NCBI GenBank assembly: GCA_943737045.1
Contig: CALSFV010000309.1
Location: 310,001-374,000 of the forward strand
Direction of reading: 5' to 3'
Origin: Parapristionchus giblindavisi
Lineage: Eukaryota; Nematoda; Chromadorea; Rhabditida; Diplogasteridae
DNA length: 64,000 bases
In this document: positions 20,200 through 32,197 of the stretch, piece by piece
How positions within the stretch are numbered: the stretch's first letter is position 1
Layout of the letters: each line of letters starts with the position of its first letter
Made by a program: the position numbers and the translations under genes
Notes under the pieces: generated by a model
Told to the model about the DNA's origin: nothing
The model's input: only the letters and a program-made list of their open reading frames with translations
The model's database searches: none

Positions 20200-21284
20200 C
20201 AAACCCATTTTTTTCACTCAACGCCTTTTGTATAATACTTTTTCGGCTCTCTTTTTGCTTATCACAATATTTCGGGAAAAAAGAATGAAAAAAAAGATAA
20301 AATAATGGACTGCATAAATTATTTTTCACTGCTGAATCGCTGTCACCATATATTTTCGAACATATTCGATGGTCATGAAACTGGAATCCTGCACGCTCCG
20401 CTATTCTAGACACAGAGATTAAATTTTCCCGATTAACGTTAGTTGGACCGTATTCTGACAAATGTTAGATAATAATATAGATAAATCGCTGGTTTTTGGG
20501 ATATCATTTGCCGAATGTGGGCAAATATTGCACAGAAGTAAGTTGGCAAATCTATTGCCAACTTACTTGTGGAACTATTATTATTGTGCGACTGCAATCT
20601 GTTCAACACATGAAAACGTTGAAAACACGAAATTGGTGCAGATTTTCTTCGATAACTCGAAAACGGCTTGATATAGGAAAATGATAAACTTTTCAATCTC
20701 TTATTCGAGAGAATCATTTCTGTTTTTTTTTTGAAAAGGAAAGTAAACAACTTTGAAGTGAGATACGATCAAAAACGGAAAGTGATCAAAATTCGACTAA
20801 GCCCATGAGCCCCTGAGGGCCAAGAGATACGGGCAGTGAACTATATAGTGATATTGTGCGTGGTTTGAAGACATAACTTTTGCAATAATACGGATGATCT
20901 CAAGAGAAAATTTTCGAGAACAGGTCACCTTTTTCTCTAAAAAATCAGCTTTTCGCGCTTTTCGCCCTGAAAACGACCTAGTAGCGAACGGGTCATAAAC
21001 AACTTTTTTGAAGTGCATTATCATACGGTTCGAATGATACCTGTCAGCTCGTTGTACGATGAAAATGAACTGAGTTTTGATCATTTTCAGGGTAGATCAC
21101 AACAAATCGATAATTTGCAATTTTGGCCAAATCAAGAGGCTACGCCTTCGCATGACCCCCAACCACACCCACTGACCGACTTTAATCGAAATCGGAGACA
21201 AAAACATTTTCCTACTGGCAGGCGCACACTTTTACTGGAGACCCGTGTTATGAATAGAGTTTGATAAATCTTTATCACGATAAT
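20200..21284. other. unassigned, with one W module
   Basis: 20325-20405 is a copy of module W (words GAATCGCTGTCACCATA and GATGGTCATGAAACTGG). The rest is AT-rich DNA with no supported gene. Confidence 0.4.
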
Positions 21285-23049
21285 ATTCCTCAAAGCGTGA
21301 GTAAAAAATTTTATACGCACACCCCGAGCTAATTTGAATCTTTCCGTTCTCGCAATGCTCTCTCGCTTCCTTTGTCTACAAGAGAACGTTGCCAGAGCGG
21401 ATTGTCTAATTACACACGGGGTGTGAATATAAATAGTGGTCCCTGGTGTTTTCACGATTTGAAACGTTTTCACTAACCCCCACATATTATTCTTTGTTGC
21501 TCTTTCCTTATCCCAATTCAAAGTCTTTCCTTACCAACTTCTTTCATCATCCAATCGCCTTTTGTATGATACTTTTGTCCGTTTTCTTTTTGCTAATGAC
21601 GATCTTAGCAAAAATTGTGAAAGTGAAAAAAAGATAAATAGATATTGGGCAGTTTTAATATTAATACATGTTCAAATGTTTCATTGTGTTCCTTTCCTTC
21701 TTTTGAATTCATGCAAGATATCCTAATTATTGTCTCGATTTCAAACATATTGTATTTAGAATACTTGACTATTCTTTATCTCTCGTTACCATTATTTGTC
21801 TCGTACGCATGATGATAAAACATATTATTGAAGAATAGCCATGCAGACTTGGACTTACACTCACGGCAAATTCTCTTAGATATAGGTTGTCTAACTGTTC
21901 AGCTATAGAGAAAGGTTAGCTTACTCCAAACTCTCTCAAAAAGACACGTTAGATAATACTCTCTCGCTCGAGATAGTAACGGGGACTGGAGTAAGCTAAC
22001 TAAGTTATCTCACATTTGAGACAACGTTTCTCTAATTGTCGCATCTTAGATAACCGATGACTCAAATATGAGACAGTTTGCCGTCAGTGTATGAGAGGAA
22101 AGAAACTAGAAAGTGCCGGGTTGTTGGTGGATGAACTCCATCGACTCATCCGAGCTAATTTTGCTTTCCGCTCTGACAACGCTCTCTCGTACACAAAGAA
22201 AGCGAGAGAGCATTGGCAGAGCGGAGAGAGTTTAAAATTATGTCGAGAGTACATACCATACCATACCATACCGTACCATATTTTTTGCCATAATTTCAAT
22301 CCGCACTCTATATGTATTGGAGAAACGCTGTACATTGTCATACGATTTTTTTCAGTGAATTGAATAGAAGATCGGAAGGAATGAAATGACTGTAAACGTG
22401 AGGCGTGACAATGAGATTTTTTTCAGTATTTATGTTGCTTTTATCGCTGTTACAATATAAGTTCGAACATATTTAATCGTGGTGAAACTATAATCCCGCT
22501 GGCTCTGTTGTAGAAATCAGACCAGGATCGCGCGGGAAAAATCGCAAAAAAAACTACCAGGAAAATAATCATAAATTCCGGCATATTCTGAAACGCACTT
22601 TCTTGTGAAAATAATTCTTTTTATCTATTTTTTGAAAAATTATTTTTTTGAAAAACAGAAACAAAAAATACGATAAAAAAAAGACCAAATTAATTTTAAA
22701 GATCTTAATGAATAACTAGCAAATAAATTGGCTAAAAATATCGATTGGTAAAAATATATTTTTTGATCGCATAGCTCCGGCACGCCAATGGATCTTTTGT
22801 ACATTAGTTAATATTGATATCATTGATGAATTGCGATGCGGACTTATGAGAGGATTGAAACTAGAGAGTGTCGGGTTGTTCAATGAGATTTGAGACATTT
22901 TACTACTTTTCCACAACTATTTTTCAATGGGATTTATGAGTTTTCATTCGTTCCAATAACAAGAACCTCAAGATTACTGTTACCTTATAATCATAATTCT
23001 ATTCGATGGTGATGAAACTGGGATCCCGCTGGCTCCACTACAGTAGAAA
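21285..23049. repeat. mosaic of dispersed modules H and W
   Basis: Module H palindromes lie at 21341-21401 and 22165-22230, with module W at about 22440-22520 and 22990-23045. CCATA pentamers occur at 22255-22279. The mosaic is interrupted by the MITE at 21858-22089. No coding region is supported. Confidence 0.6.
21858..22089. mobile_element. 232-bp MITE with TA target duplication
   Basis: The ends are CACTCACGGCAAA and TTTGCCGTCAGTG, flanked by TA on both sides. It interrupts the word ACTTGGACTTATGAGAGG, which occurs uninterrupted in many other copies of the host repeat (for example 29230, 52775). TA duplication and CACTG-like ends fit a Tc1/mariner-mobilised MITE. Confidence 0.82.
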
Positions 23050-26000
23050 TCGGACCCAAATTAAGTCGGCGTGTGCCTTTAAAGGGGGAGAGATCCGTGA
23101 AACTCCGAAGGCTGTTTGTCTGAGACAGGTAATGTCATAAATGACGGCCATGGTTTCTGATTGTCTGAAGACTTTAATGCACCCGATGAATCCAGGCCAC
23201 AGACCATTATTAATAGAGTTTACTAAATCTTTATACCGATAATCCTTACTCTAGAAATTGAATTTTAATGTAGAAAATTGGTTAATGAAAGAAGTTGGTT
23301 GGGAAACACTTTTAATTGGGATAAGGAAAGAACAACATGCATAGAATGATATGTTGGGATTAGCGAAAACGGGACAAGTCGATGATCTACCGTAATTCAT
23401 ATAATCTACAGTATTCCGCTTGATCTACAGTATCTTGGATGTCGTAGGGCTAGCATATGAGTTACATTCATACCAATCAATATTCTAAAATATCGATTGG
23501 AATTTTAAAAAATGTAAAAAAATTTAATGGATGTGTAGATTGATCTTAGCTCTTGCGCGTCGATGGATATTAAGTACAATAGTTTGATGGGAACAGCATG
23601 TTTAGTATTGAGATCATTGAATATTACAGTGACGTTAGGTGCAAGTTCTGCGTTCGCTCAAGCGAATACGATTCTCGAGAAGAAATCCAAAGTAAAGGTA
23701 CGGTAGATGTTTAGATTCAAAAATACACTCGGACTTATGATAGGATAGAAACTAGAGAGTGTCGGATTGTTGGAGTATGAACTCCATACACATCCGAGCT
23801 AATTTTACTCTCCGCTCTGACAACGCTCTCTTGTACACAAAGAAAGCGAGAAAGTATTGCCAGAGCGTAAAGTTAAATCAGGTTTGAATTTAACGGTGGA
23901 GAGATCCGAGAAACACCGAAGGCTGTTTGTCTGAGACAGGCAACGTCACCAACGACGGTCATGGTTTCTGATTGTCAATTTGAGTGTAATTCACCCGGTG
24001 AATGCATGTCACAGAACATTAATCCTCCAAATATCACTGTTGGTTCTCCAATCTTGGTGACAATCCATTCCCAATAATTGTAGCTACAGTTGCAGCCAAA
24101 AGTATTCGGCAAAAAGAATGTCGTCTACTATATATAGAACACATCTAGATGTTAAGTAGAATAGAAATTAACCTGAGCAGGTACCTGAATCTTGAAAAAT
24201 GAGAAAAAATAAAATTTCGACATTTCTTAAAATTTAACCGATCGGGCTCATACTTGGCCAGGTTTGGTATCACTCATGGGCTATGACCTCTTTCAAGTTT
24301 GGACCCTGAAGCTTCACTGATCACACAGTTATGACATTTTAACTCATTTTCAGGGGTGTCGGAAATTTCGATTTTCTCACGAGAATGAATTAGCTCGAAT
24401 GGCTTGCATATCGGATTCCACTCTACAGTAATTGTTGTTCATACACTGTTAACAAAAACTCTCAGAAAAATCTAATTGAGGATATAATATTTGCAGAGTA
24501 AGTATAAAGGGGTAACATTATCACTATGTGATAACACGACGAGGAAGCATAACAACGGGAGTAGGATAGGATGCCCACTTAGCCTGTAGTGACATTCCAA
24601 AACATGAGCCAGATTGGTCATCTGAGTCAAAAGTTATGACATTGCAAACCTTTGCCGAATACTTTTGGCTGCTGCTGTAGCTACAATTATTGGGAATGGA
24701 TGGTCACCAAGATTGGAGAACCAACAGGGAAATTTGGAGGATTAATGTTCTGTGACATGCATTCACCGGGTGAATTACACTCAAATTGACAATCAGAAAC
24801 CATGACCGTCGATTGTCTGTCTCAGACAAACAGAATTCACGGATTTCTCCACCTTTAAATGCACTTCCCCAACCTAATTTAATACTCTCTCCGCTTTGGC
24901 AATACTTTCTCGCTTTCTTTGTCTACAAGAGAGCGTTGTCAGAGCGGAGAGTAAAATTAGCTCGGATGTGTATGGAGTGAATCCACCAACAACCCGACAC
25001 TCTCTAGTTTCTATCTTATCATAAGTCCAAGTCTGCATGGCTATTCTTCAATATTTCAGTCGAATGCAAATCTAAAATAAATATGTATTTTGAAAATGGT
25101 CTTGTGCCAATTTATATTAAAAACTTGTTGCCATGTTCTTTCAGAATCCTAATCACTCTTTGTTCACAATCATGTATACGCAAAGGTTACAAGAAGTACA
25201 ATATGTATTTTTGAATCTAAACATCTACCGTAATCTACAATCCAATCTACCGTACCTCTACTTTGGATTTCTACTCGAGAATCGCTCTCGAGCGAACACG
25301 GTACTCGCACCTATCGTCACTGTAATATTTAATGATCTCAATACTAAAAATTCTGTTCCCATCAAACTATTGTACAAAATATCTATTGACTAAGTGATGA
25401 ATCAATACATCCATTACATTTTTTTGCATTTTTTAAAATTCCAATCGATATTTTAGAATATTGATTGGTATGAATGAAACTCATATGCTAGCCCAACAAC
25501 ATCCAAGATACAGTAGATCAGGCAGAATACTGTAGATTATATGAATTACATTAGATTATCGACTTGTCCCGTTATCGCTAATCCCCCTATATGAGGCCGT
25601 TTGCGTAAGACTCGACTAAGTGCCGGCACAGTCAAAAAATTAAAATTTGTTGTTTGGGGTTCTCAAGGGTGCTGATGACGATGGGCATGTTCATTTTGCA
25701 CCTAGAGCCACCGCTGAGGCTAGACGACGTCGATTTGAAATAGCGTTTTTAGTCATTTCTCGTCACACGATGATGCTAAAATTTGGTGACTATTCCCTCC
25801 GGGGCAGAATTCGATGGCGATCACACCTGTCTAATTCATTTTTCGTGAAAAAAATTCAGAAATTTTGAAAAATAGAATTTCTCTTAAAAGGCAAAAGTGT
25901 ATTTTGCTTGATACACAGATCGGACCGGAATGATTTCAGGACCACATAGAAAAAATTTCAGCCAATTTGCTCCCGCGAAATTCGAGAAAATCAACTTTAA

Positions 26001-26890
26001 GTGTCGTCATTTTGCCGTTGAAATAAAAGGCAAGAGGCGAGAGAGTGTGGTGGTGTGAGAGAGCAGAGAAAGTTGAAGGGAAGCAACCACTTCCACCCCC
26101 ACCCCCTTCCTTCCCATGTCGCCTCACCTGCCTCTCTGCTCTCTCGCACCAACACACTCTCTCGCCTCTTGCCTCCACTTCAACGGCAAAATGACTACGC
26201 TTAAAGTTGATTTTCTCGAATTTCGCGGGAGCAAATTGGCTGAAATTTTTTCTACGGGGTCCTGAAGTCATTCCGGTCCGATCTGTGTATCAAGCAAAAT
26301 ACACTTTTGTTTTTAAGAGAAATTCCATTTTTCAAAATATCTGAAACTTTTTCACGAAAAATGAATTAGACAGGCGTGATCGCCATCGAATTCTGCCCCG
26401 GAGGGTATAGTCTGGAAATTTTAGCATCATCATGTGAAGAGAAATGACTAAAAGTGCTATTTCAACGCGACGTCGTCTGGCCTCAACGGTGGATCTAGGT
26501 GCAAAATGAACATGAGCATCGTCATCAGCACCCTTGAGAACCCCAATCAACAAATTTTGATTTTTTGACTGTGCCAGATTTCACTGATATTAGTCGATTC
26601 TTACGCAAACGGCCTCATATAATTCTATGCATGTTGTTCTTTCCTAATCCCAATTAAAAGTGTTTCCCAACCAACTTCTTTCATTAACCAATCGCCTTTT
26701 CTACATTAAAATTATTTTCAATTTATAGAGTAAGGATTATCGGTATTAAGATTAAGTAAACTCTCTTAATAATGGTCTGCGGCCTGGATTCATCGGGTGC
26801 ACTGCACCCTTCTTGACAATGAGAAACCATGACCGTCATTTATGACATGCGTGTCTCAGACAAACAGCCTTCGGCGTTTCTCGGATCTTG
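23050..26890. repeat. giant palindrome (about 1.1-1.2-kb arms) interrupted by a foldback element
   Basis: The left arm (about 23050-24120) runs through H-family flank, module T (23455-23705), module H (23810-23869) and ends in a unique block with AATAATTGTAGCTAC. The right arm mirrors this order: 24655-24745, H at 24887-24950, T at 25200-25510 and the H flank at 26640-26890. A 1026-bp element (25592-26617) is inserted in the right arm. The central 530 bp (24125-24650) is not palindromic. Confidence 0.7.
25592..26617. mobile_element. full-length foldback element, TGAGGCC family
   Basis: The ends are TGAGGCCGTTTGCGTAAG and its inverse, with arms of about 480 bp that nearly meet at a short centre (about 26076-26130). 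The flanks are TA. The empty site, CCCCTATATAATTC, is present at 36291-36304 in a paralogous copy of the host repeat. The arms contain a possible 73-codon frame in each orientation, but no transposase. Confidence 0.85.
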
Positions 26891-27935
26891 TTATGGGGCC
26901 GCCCAACCCTAATCGTCTGTATATTGCTATGAATTATTCGCTAGAATATAATTATTATCGTTTGGAATATTATAATTCATCGTTTATTTCATTATTTATT
27001 CATTTCATTCCATTCTATTTATTGAGTTCGAGGATAACCCTTTGGTCCCGACTTCCGTTCTTTATCTTTCTGGTGTTTACCTTTCTGCTTTATGATTATG
27101 GTGTTACCGTCTACCTTTCTGCTTATTCCTAAGACTCCTCCTTTCTGCTTATTCCTAAGACTCCTTGATGACAAAGAGAACGAGAGAGCATTGGCAGGGC
27201 GGAGAGGGTTTCAAAATAAGTTGGAGTGTGCCTGTCAATTAGGAGAGATCCATGAAAGGCTCTTTGTCTGACGCAGATTACGTCACAAGACGGAGGTGTT
27301 TGCGAAAAATCGTCCGGCTAGTGATGGATGAAGAGTAGAGTGTAATTCACCCCGGTGAATCCATTCCACAGAACATTATGAATTGAGTGTGAGAAATCTT
27401 TATCCCGATAGTCTTCATCAAAGCTTAGAGTAAAAAAATTTAAGTCACACCCCGCCCGAGCTAATTTGAATCTCTCCGTTCTGGCAATGATCTCTCGCTT
27501 TCATTGTCTACGAGAGAGCGTTGTCAGAGCGGAGAGTGAAATAAGCTCGGAGTGAGCCTTTAAAAATATGTACCTAGACTTTTCGGGACTTGTCCCATTT
27601 TCGCTAACCCCCCTATATTATGCTATGTTGTTCTTTCAATTCAATGTCTTTCCATACACATTTTTTTCATCAACCATTCGCCTTTTGTATAATGCTTTGG
27701 TCCGTTTTATTTTGTTGATGACGATCTTGGCGATAAATTGTAAGTGTGAAAAAAAGAGAGAAATTGATGGATTGCCTGCGTGTTAGCTTGTGGTTACATA
27801 TTGTAAAGCTAGGTCGTGTTGTGAATTTTCAATAGTACCCATCATTTTCGGACCAATGTGATTTGCCTTTCAATTGTTTTTCTTTAAAAAAATTGTGTTT
27901 CAGTTTCTTTAAGTCAAAAAGCTTAAAAAACGTAA
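26891..27935. repeat. module H mosaic
   Basis: An H palindrome at 27473-27535, flanked by the usual CACCCGGTGAATCC-like and ATCTTTATCCCGAT words. 27570-27760 is the downstream part of the same repeat (ATCGCCTTTT-like block). AT-rich remainder without a gene. Confidence 0.5.
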
Positions 27936-29136
27936 TTTTTTGGATAGCCCTGGCAGTGCCGGAGAAGATAGCGTTTCGATTTTTTGCCTGAGATCAATTT
28001 TGACGAAGATAGACGCCGTTGACTGTCGGAATGCGTGGAAAGATCTTGACTTTCAACCGCAATAGCTCGCATTGGAATAGGAATAGCGAAAATATCACAA
28101 AAACATATGTTGTAGAAACTTTTCAGGAAATTCGAACAGCACAAGCAAAAAATACAAAATCGATTTTTCACCAACTTATGTGGCGGGAAACTGACTTATA
28201 ATTAGCCGATTTCTCGCTCGAGATATGGAAGGATCACTTTGATCTACCCACTCGTCTCTCGCTGATCAATGAAATACTAGGTGTTTCTCTACATTAAACT
28301 CGAAAAAGCATAGAAATGAATGAAAATCATAACTACAACCTAATACAAAGAAAGAATTACTATATAAACAATGTAAATATGAATAAGTAACAATCTATCT
28401 ATCAAAGTGGAGTCTATTCCGGCCGAGATAGTCTCTCCCCCTCGTCCTGTTTATCAGTAATTATCAATCCCATCAAATTCGTCTTCATCCTCTTGCCCAT
28501 TCTCTCCATCAAAGACATCATCTTCCATCTCTGATTCCTCCTCTGACTCGCTTCTTATCCTCTTGCGAGTATTTGTCGCAGTGGAAGCAGTGCTTGATCG
28601 TCGAACGTATTCAAGAATAAACAATATATTCAGGAAACAGGAAACTTGTTGAAACCCCTTGAAAACACGTAAAACAAAAAAGAGTTGGTAAATCATTGAT
28701 CAGGGAGAGACGAGAGGGTAGATCAAAGTGAGCCTTCCATATTTAAGTCCGGGATTTCAGACTCGTTTTTTTGGAAAAAATTCATATCGCGGCCCCGATT
28801 TTACCCCATAACTATACATCAACCGATGCGTCTTCTCAATATCTATCATCTGAACCAATAAGTTAGTGTACAATCGATTTGTGGTACTTCCCGCCACATA
28901 AGTTGGTGAAACATCGATTTTGTATTTTTTGCTTGTGCGATTTTCCGGAAATTTTTTTACAATATATGTTTTTGTGATATTTTTGCCATTCCTATTCCAA
29001 AGCGAGCTATTGCGGTTGAAAGCCAAGACCTTTCCACACATTCCGACAGTCTACGGCGTCTATCTTCGTCAAAATTGATCTTAGACAAAAAATCGAAATG
29101 CTATCTTCTCCGGCACTGTCAGGGCTATCCAAAAAT
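27936..29136. mobile_element. foldback element carrying an internal cargo segment
   Basis: The arms (about 27936-28270 and 28694-29136) share GGATAGCCCTG, CCGGAGAAGATAGC and GGTAGATCAAAGTG with their inverses. Outside the right end, CTTACGCGACACGCG is weakly like the TGAGGCC family terminus, so the true ends may lie further out. The central 420 bp is not palindromic and holds the acidic ORF described next. Confidence 0.65.
28454..28696 (-). CDS. acidic ORF inside a foldback element, possible captured gene piece
   Basis: 80 codons ending at a stop at 28454. The first 30 residues are hydrophobic and may be intron read as protein: TTTTCAAG within it could be a splice acceptor. The last 50 residues are strikingly biased: a Ser/Thr and Arg/Lys segment (TRKRIRSESEEESE) followed by an Asp/Glu tail ending in EFDGIDNY. 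Such acidic tails are common in nuclear proteins; the C-terminus of RNA polymerase III subunit RPC7/Rpc31 is one type I considered, without proof. It lies exactly in the non-palindromic centre of the element, the place where other TIR elements carry captured host exons. It may equally be untranslated simple-sequence-like DNA. Confidence 0.3.
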   Translation of the reverse strand: MIYQLFFVLRVFKGFQQVSCFLNILFILEYVRRSSTASTATNTRKRIRSESEEESEMEDDVFDGENGQEDEDEFDGIDNY

Positions 29137-30839
29137 GATTTAAACCAAATTTTAATTTTTTCATTGTCCGTTAGTTGTATCGATCCTTACGCGACACGCG
29201 TGATAAAACACTATTGAAGAACAGCTATGCAGTTTTGGACTTATGAGAGGATAGAAACTGGAGAGTGCCGGGTTGTTAATATAATCACTAAACCATCTCA
29301 TCTGATAATGAGCTAATTTTGCTCATTTAGCGAGCAAAGTGTCTTCCAACAGCGTGACAAAACAATTTTTAATATAAATATTTGTTAAGAATAAAGACTG
29401 TATAAGTTAATCTTATTGAATAATTGTGCACATTGTTAATTCAACAATAATAGTGGCATGGATTCAGAGGGTGAATTACATTCAACTTCAATTGCTGTTG
29501 CGCCTCGGGCGTAGATAAATTTTTATTATTAACTCTTCCGTCGTTAGCCCTGACGATTTTTCGCATGCACCTCCGTCTTGTGACGTAATCTGCTTCAGAC
29601 AAAGAGCCTTTCATGGATCTCTCCACCTTTAATGGCACACCCCGACCTAATTTGAAACCCTCTCCGCTCTGGCAGCGCTCTCTCGCTTTCTTTGAGTGCG
29701 AGAGAGTGATGCCAGAGCGGAGATTGAAATTAGCAGGGGTGTAGATAGAGTTGGAATCCATCCACGAACAACCAGACACTTTGGTTTCTTCCCTCTCATA
29801 AGTCCAAGTCTGCATCGCTAATCTTCAATATCATCTCGTTTGGCTTAACCGTCGTTATTTTAAAACAAATTCTCAAAATAGTCCTGTATCAATTAAAAAA
29901 TGAATTCCAGCGCATGTTCTGTCAAAAATCCTAACCAAGTCTATGAAGCATATGAGATAGTGCGAGGGAGCGCATCTTCATCAGCGGGGTGGATAAACCC
30001 TATTCACAAGTTATGAGGTTATCGAAATTTTTGGCCTATGCCTCCTCCAGAATTGCCCGACTCTTACACAAACGGCCTCATATCTACAATAGCGGATTCA
30101 GTGGCATTTCAGTTTCGTCATCATCAAATATATTCGAAATTATATGATAATGGCATCGTTTATCTGGCCTTCCTACTCCCCAATTGATTCTCAAATAAAG
30201 CATCATTTAGTAACTTACAATTGCATTTAAATAATATGAGGCAACGGTTGCAATATCTTATGAAATTTTGTGCAATTTGTCAAAATGTTAAACATTTTTC
30301 TCGCTTTGTCGACATGTAAAACAGTCTACGAGTCCATCCACCAACAACCCGGCATTCTCTAGTTTCCATCCTCTCATAAGTTCAAGTGTGCACCGGTATT
30401 CCAATGAACGAAATTATTTGGTGTCTGCGTGGCTATTCTTCAATGATAATAAATAGTAAGAAATAGTAGAATAATATAGGGTGATTAATGAAAAGTTGAA
30501 AGTCGTGAAAAGACCATGGACAACTTTTAAAGACTCGCTCCGCGCTAATTCGACTCTTCGCTCTGACAACACTATCTCGTAGACAAAGAAAACGAGAGAG
30601 CATTGTCCGAGCATTCACAAATTATTTAATTTGTCGCAAATTATTTAATTTTTTCCGTTTTGTCGGCATGTGAGACATCAGCATAGATTCAGGATACAAT
30701 TACGACATAGACGTGATCTGTGGCCGTATGCAAGAACAACGGGAAAACCGTTTTCCGGGAAACAAACGCGCCCATTTTGACAAAATGCATCTCCATCCCG
30801 TTCGCCTCCAATATAAGATGAGGTCTCAGCTCGATCGTC
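29137..30839. repeat. mosaic of module H, foldback fragments and module W
   Basis: H palindromes lie at 29661-29723 and 30554-30612. A TGAGGCC-family right-end fragment lies at about 29950-30092 (ends ACAAACGGCCTCAT). A minus-strand W module lies near 30105-30155. 30700-30865 is a unique GC-richer stretch. No gene is supported. Confidence 0.5.
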
Positions 30840-31352
30840 AGGAGGACGAGCTCGTCGCACAGAAAGAGATCTGTACTCAACTGGTCTCAATACAAAACAT
30901 GCTGTTCCCATCAAACTACTGTACAAATATCTATTTACGTTTGTGATTAATATAATACATTCACAATTGTATTGATTATAGTTACAATCATACCAATCAA
31001 TATTATTTTAGAATATTGATTGGTATGAATGTAACTCATATGTATTCCAAAGTGGTAGTGACAGTGGAAAAGTTCATGGGTGGAAGTCGCTTTGTTTGCT
31101 ATTTATTCATGTCTTTTGAGAAAAATTTCTGTAAATTAATTTGGTCTATTTCAGGGTTGCGCAAAAAAAACTTTGTTTTGTTGCCTCTACATGATTTTTG
31201 ATCGTTCGTTTGGATTGTTTGAAAAGAGCTGAGAAATATTAGCCCGGCTGGACAGAGCTGATGGAGTCCATCCACCAACAACCCTGCACTCTCTAGTTTC
31301 TATTCTCTCATAAGTCCAAGTGTGCACCGGTATTCCAATGAACGAAATCATT

Positions 31353-31444
<92 letters not shown>

Positions 31445-32197
31445 CAAAATTCGAAGTTTTAAAAAAAAAAAAAAAATTAATCTACGTCTGAAATCGACGA
31501 TAGCGGAGCCAGCGGGATTCCAGTTCCACCACCATCAAATATAATTGTAATTTTATGGACACAGCGATAATAATGAATCTCAAGGGTTGAAAGGATGAAC
31601 AATCATAAATTCTGTGGAAAAGTTTTGGGTAAAGGTGAGGGTGAGGCTCGACCATCTACTTCGCATCGCTCTTAAATATTCAGCTCATTGATTGCTTGAT
31701 TTTGTTTCGTCCATGTTGTATTTATTTGTTTCACTTCTTTGTTTTGTCGGTATAGAAGATTGTTGTTCGAAACAATAATTATTATTTTAGTTATAAATAT
31801 CGTAACAATATTCATGAAAATATTCGCGGAACTTTAGATGCAAAATTACTTTGGGTCAAAATTCTACTATAGCGGAGCCAGCGAGATTCCAGTTCCACCA
31901 CCATCAAATATATTAGTAATTGTAGGTCACAGCGATATTTCTCAACGTGCTAGGTAATAAAAACTCATTGTCATAAATCCAATGGAAAATGTAGTTGTGG
32001 AAAAAGTATCAAAAAGTCTCAAATATTGAGCTCATCGATTGCTTCATTTAAATTTATATATAATTTTTTCCTATGACCTGTGCCGAAACACCGGATCGCT
32101 TTAGAATTATCATCGTCTTTAGGTACTTTAGAAAATCTCTAACATAACCCTTTTTTTTAAATATTTATTTTTATTATATGATATTTAAAATTGCCTA
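30840..32197. repeat. inverted segmental duplication, left copy (part 1)
   Basis: About 30870-31350 matches the reverse complement of 58010-58470, and 31490-32197 matches the reverse complement of 56137-56860. It contains module T (minus orientation) and two W modules (about 31500-31560 and 31860-31920). The match resumes after the 32198-33190 element at 33191-33312. Confidence 0.7.
31355..31442. repeat. (AT)44 microsatellite
   Basis: 88 bases of uninterrupted AT. The inverted-duplicate copy near 58010 lacks the tract, so it expanded after duplication or was lost there. The 86-codon ORF across it is low-complexity and not real. Confidence 0.97.

Noticed and set aside
25133..25393. Shared 50-residue peptide also read at 35933-36163
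   Set aside because: Looks conserved, but both lie in copies of module T; the nucleotide repeat explains the match and no codon-position bias is visible.
31187..31447. 86-codon frame with a Tyr-Ile repeat
   Set aside because: Translation of the (AT)44 microsatellite.
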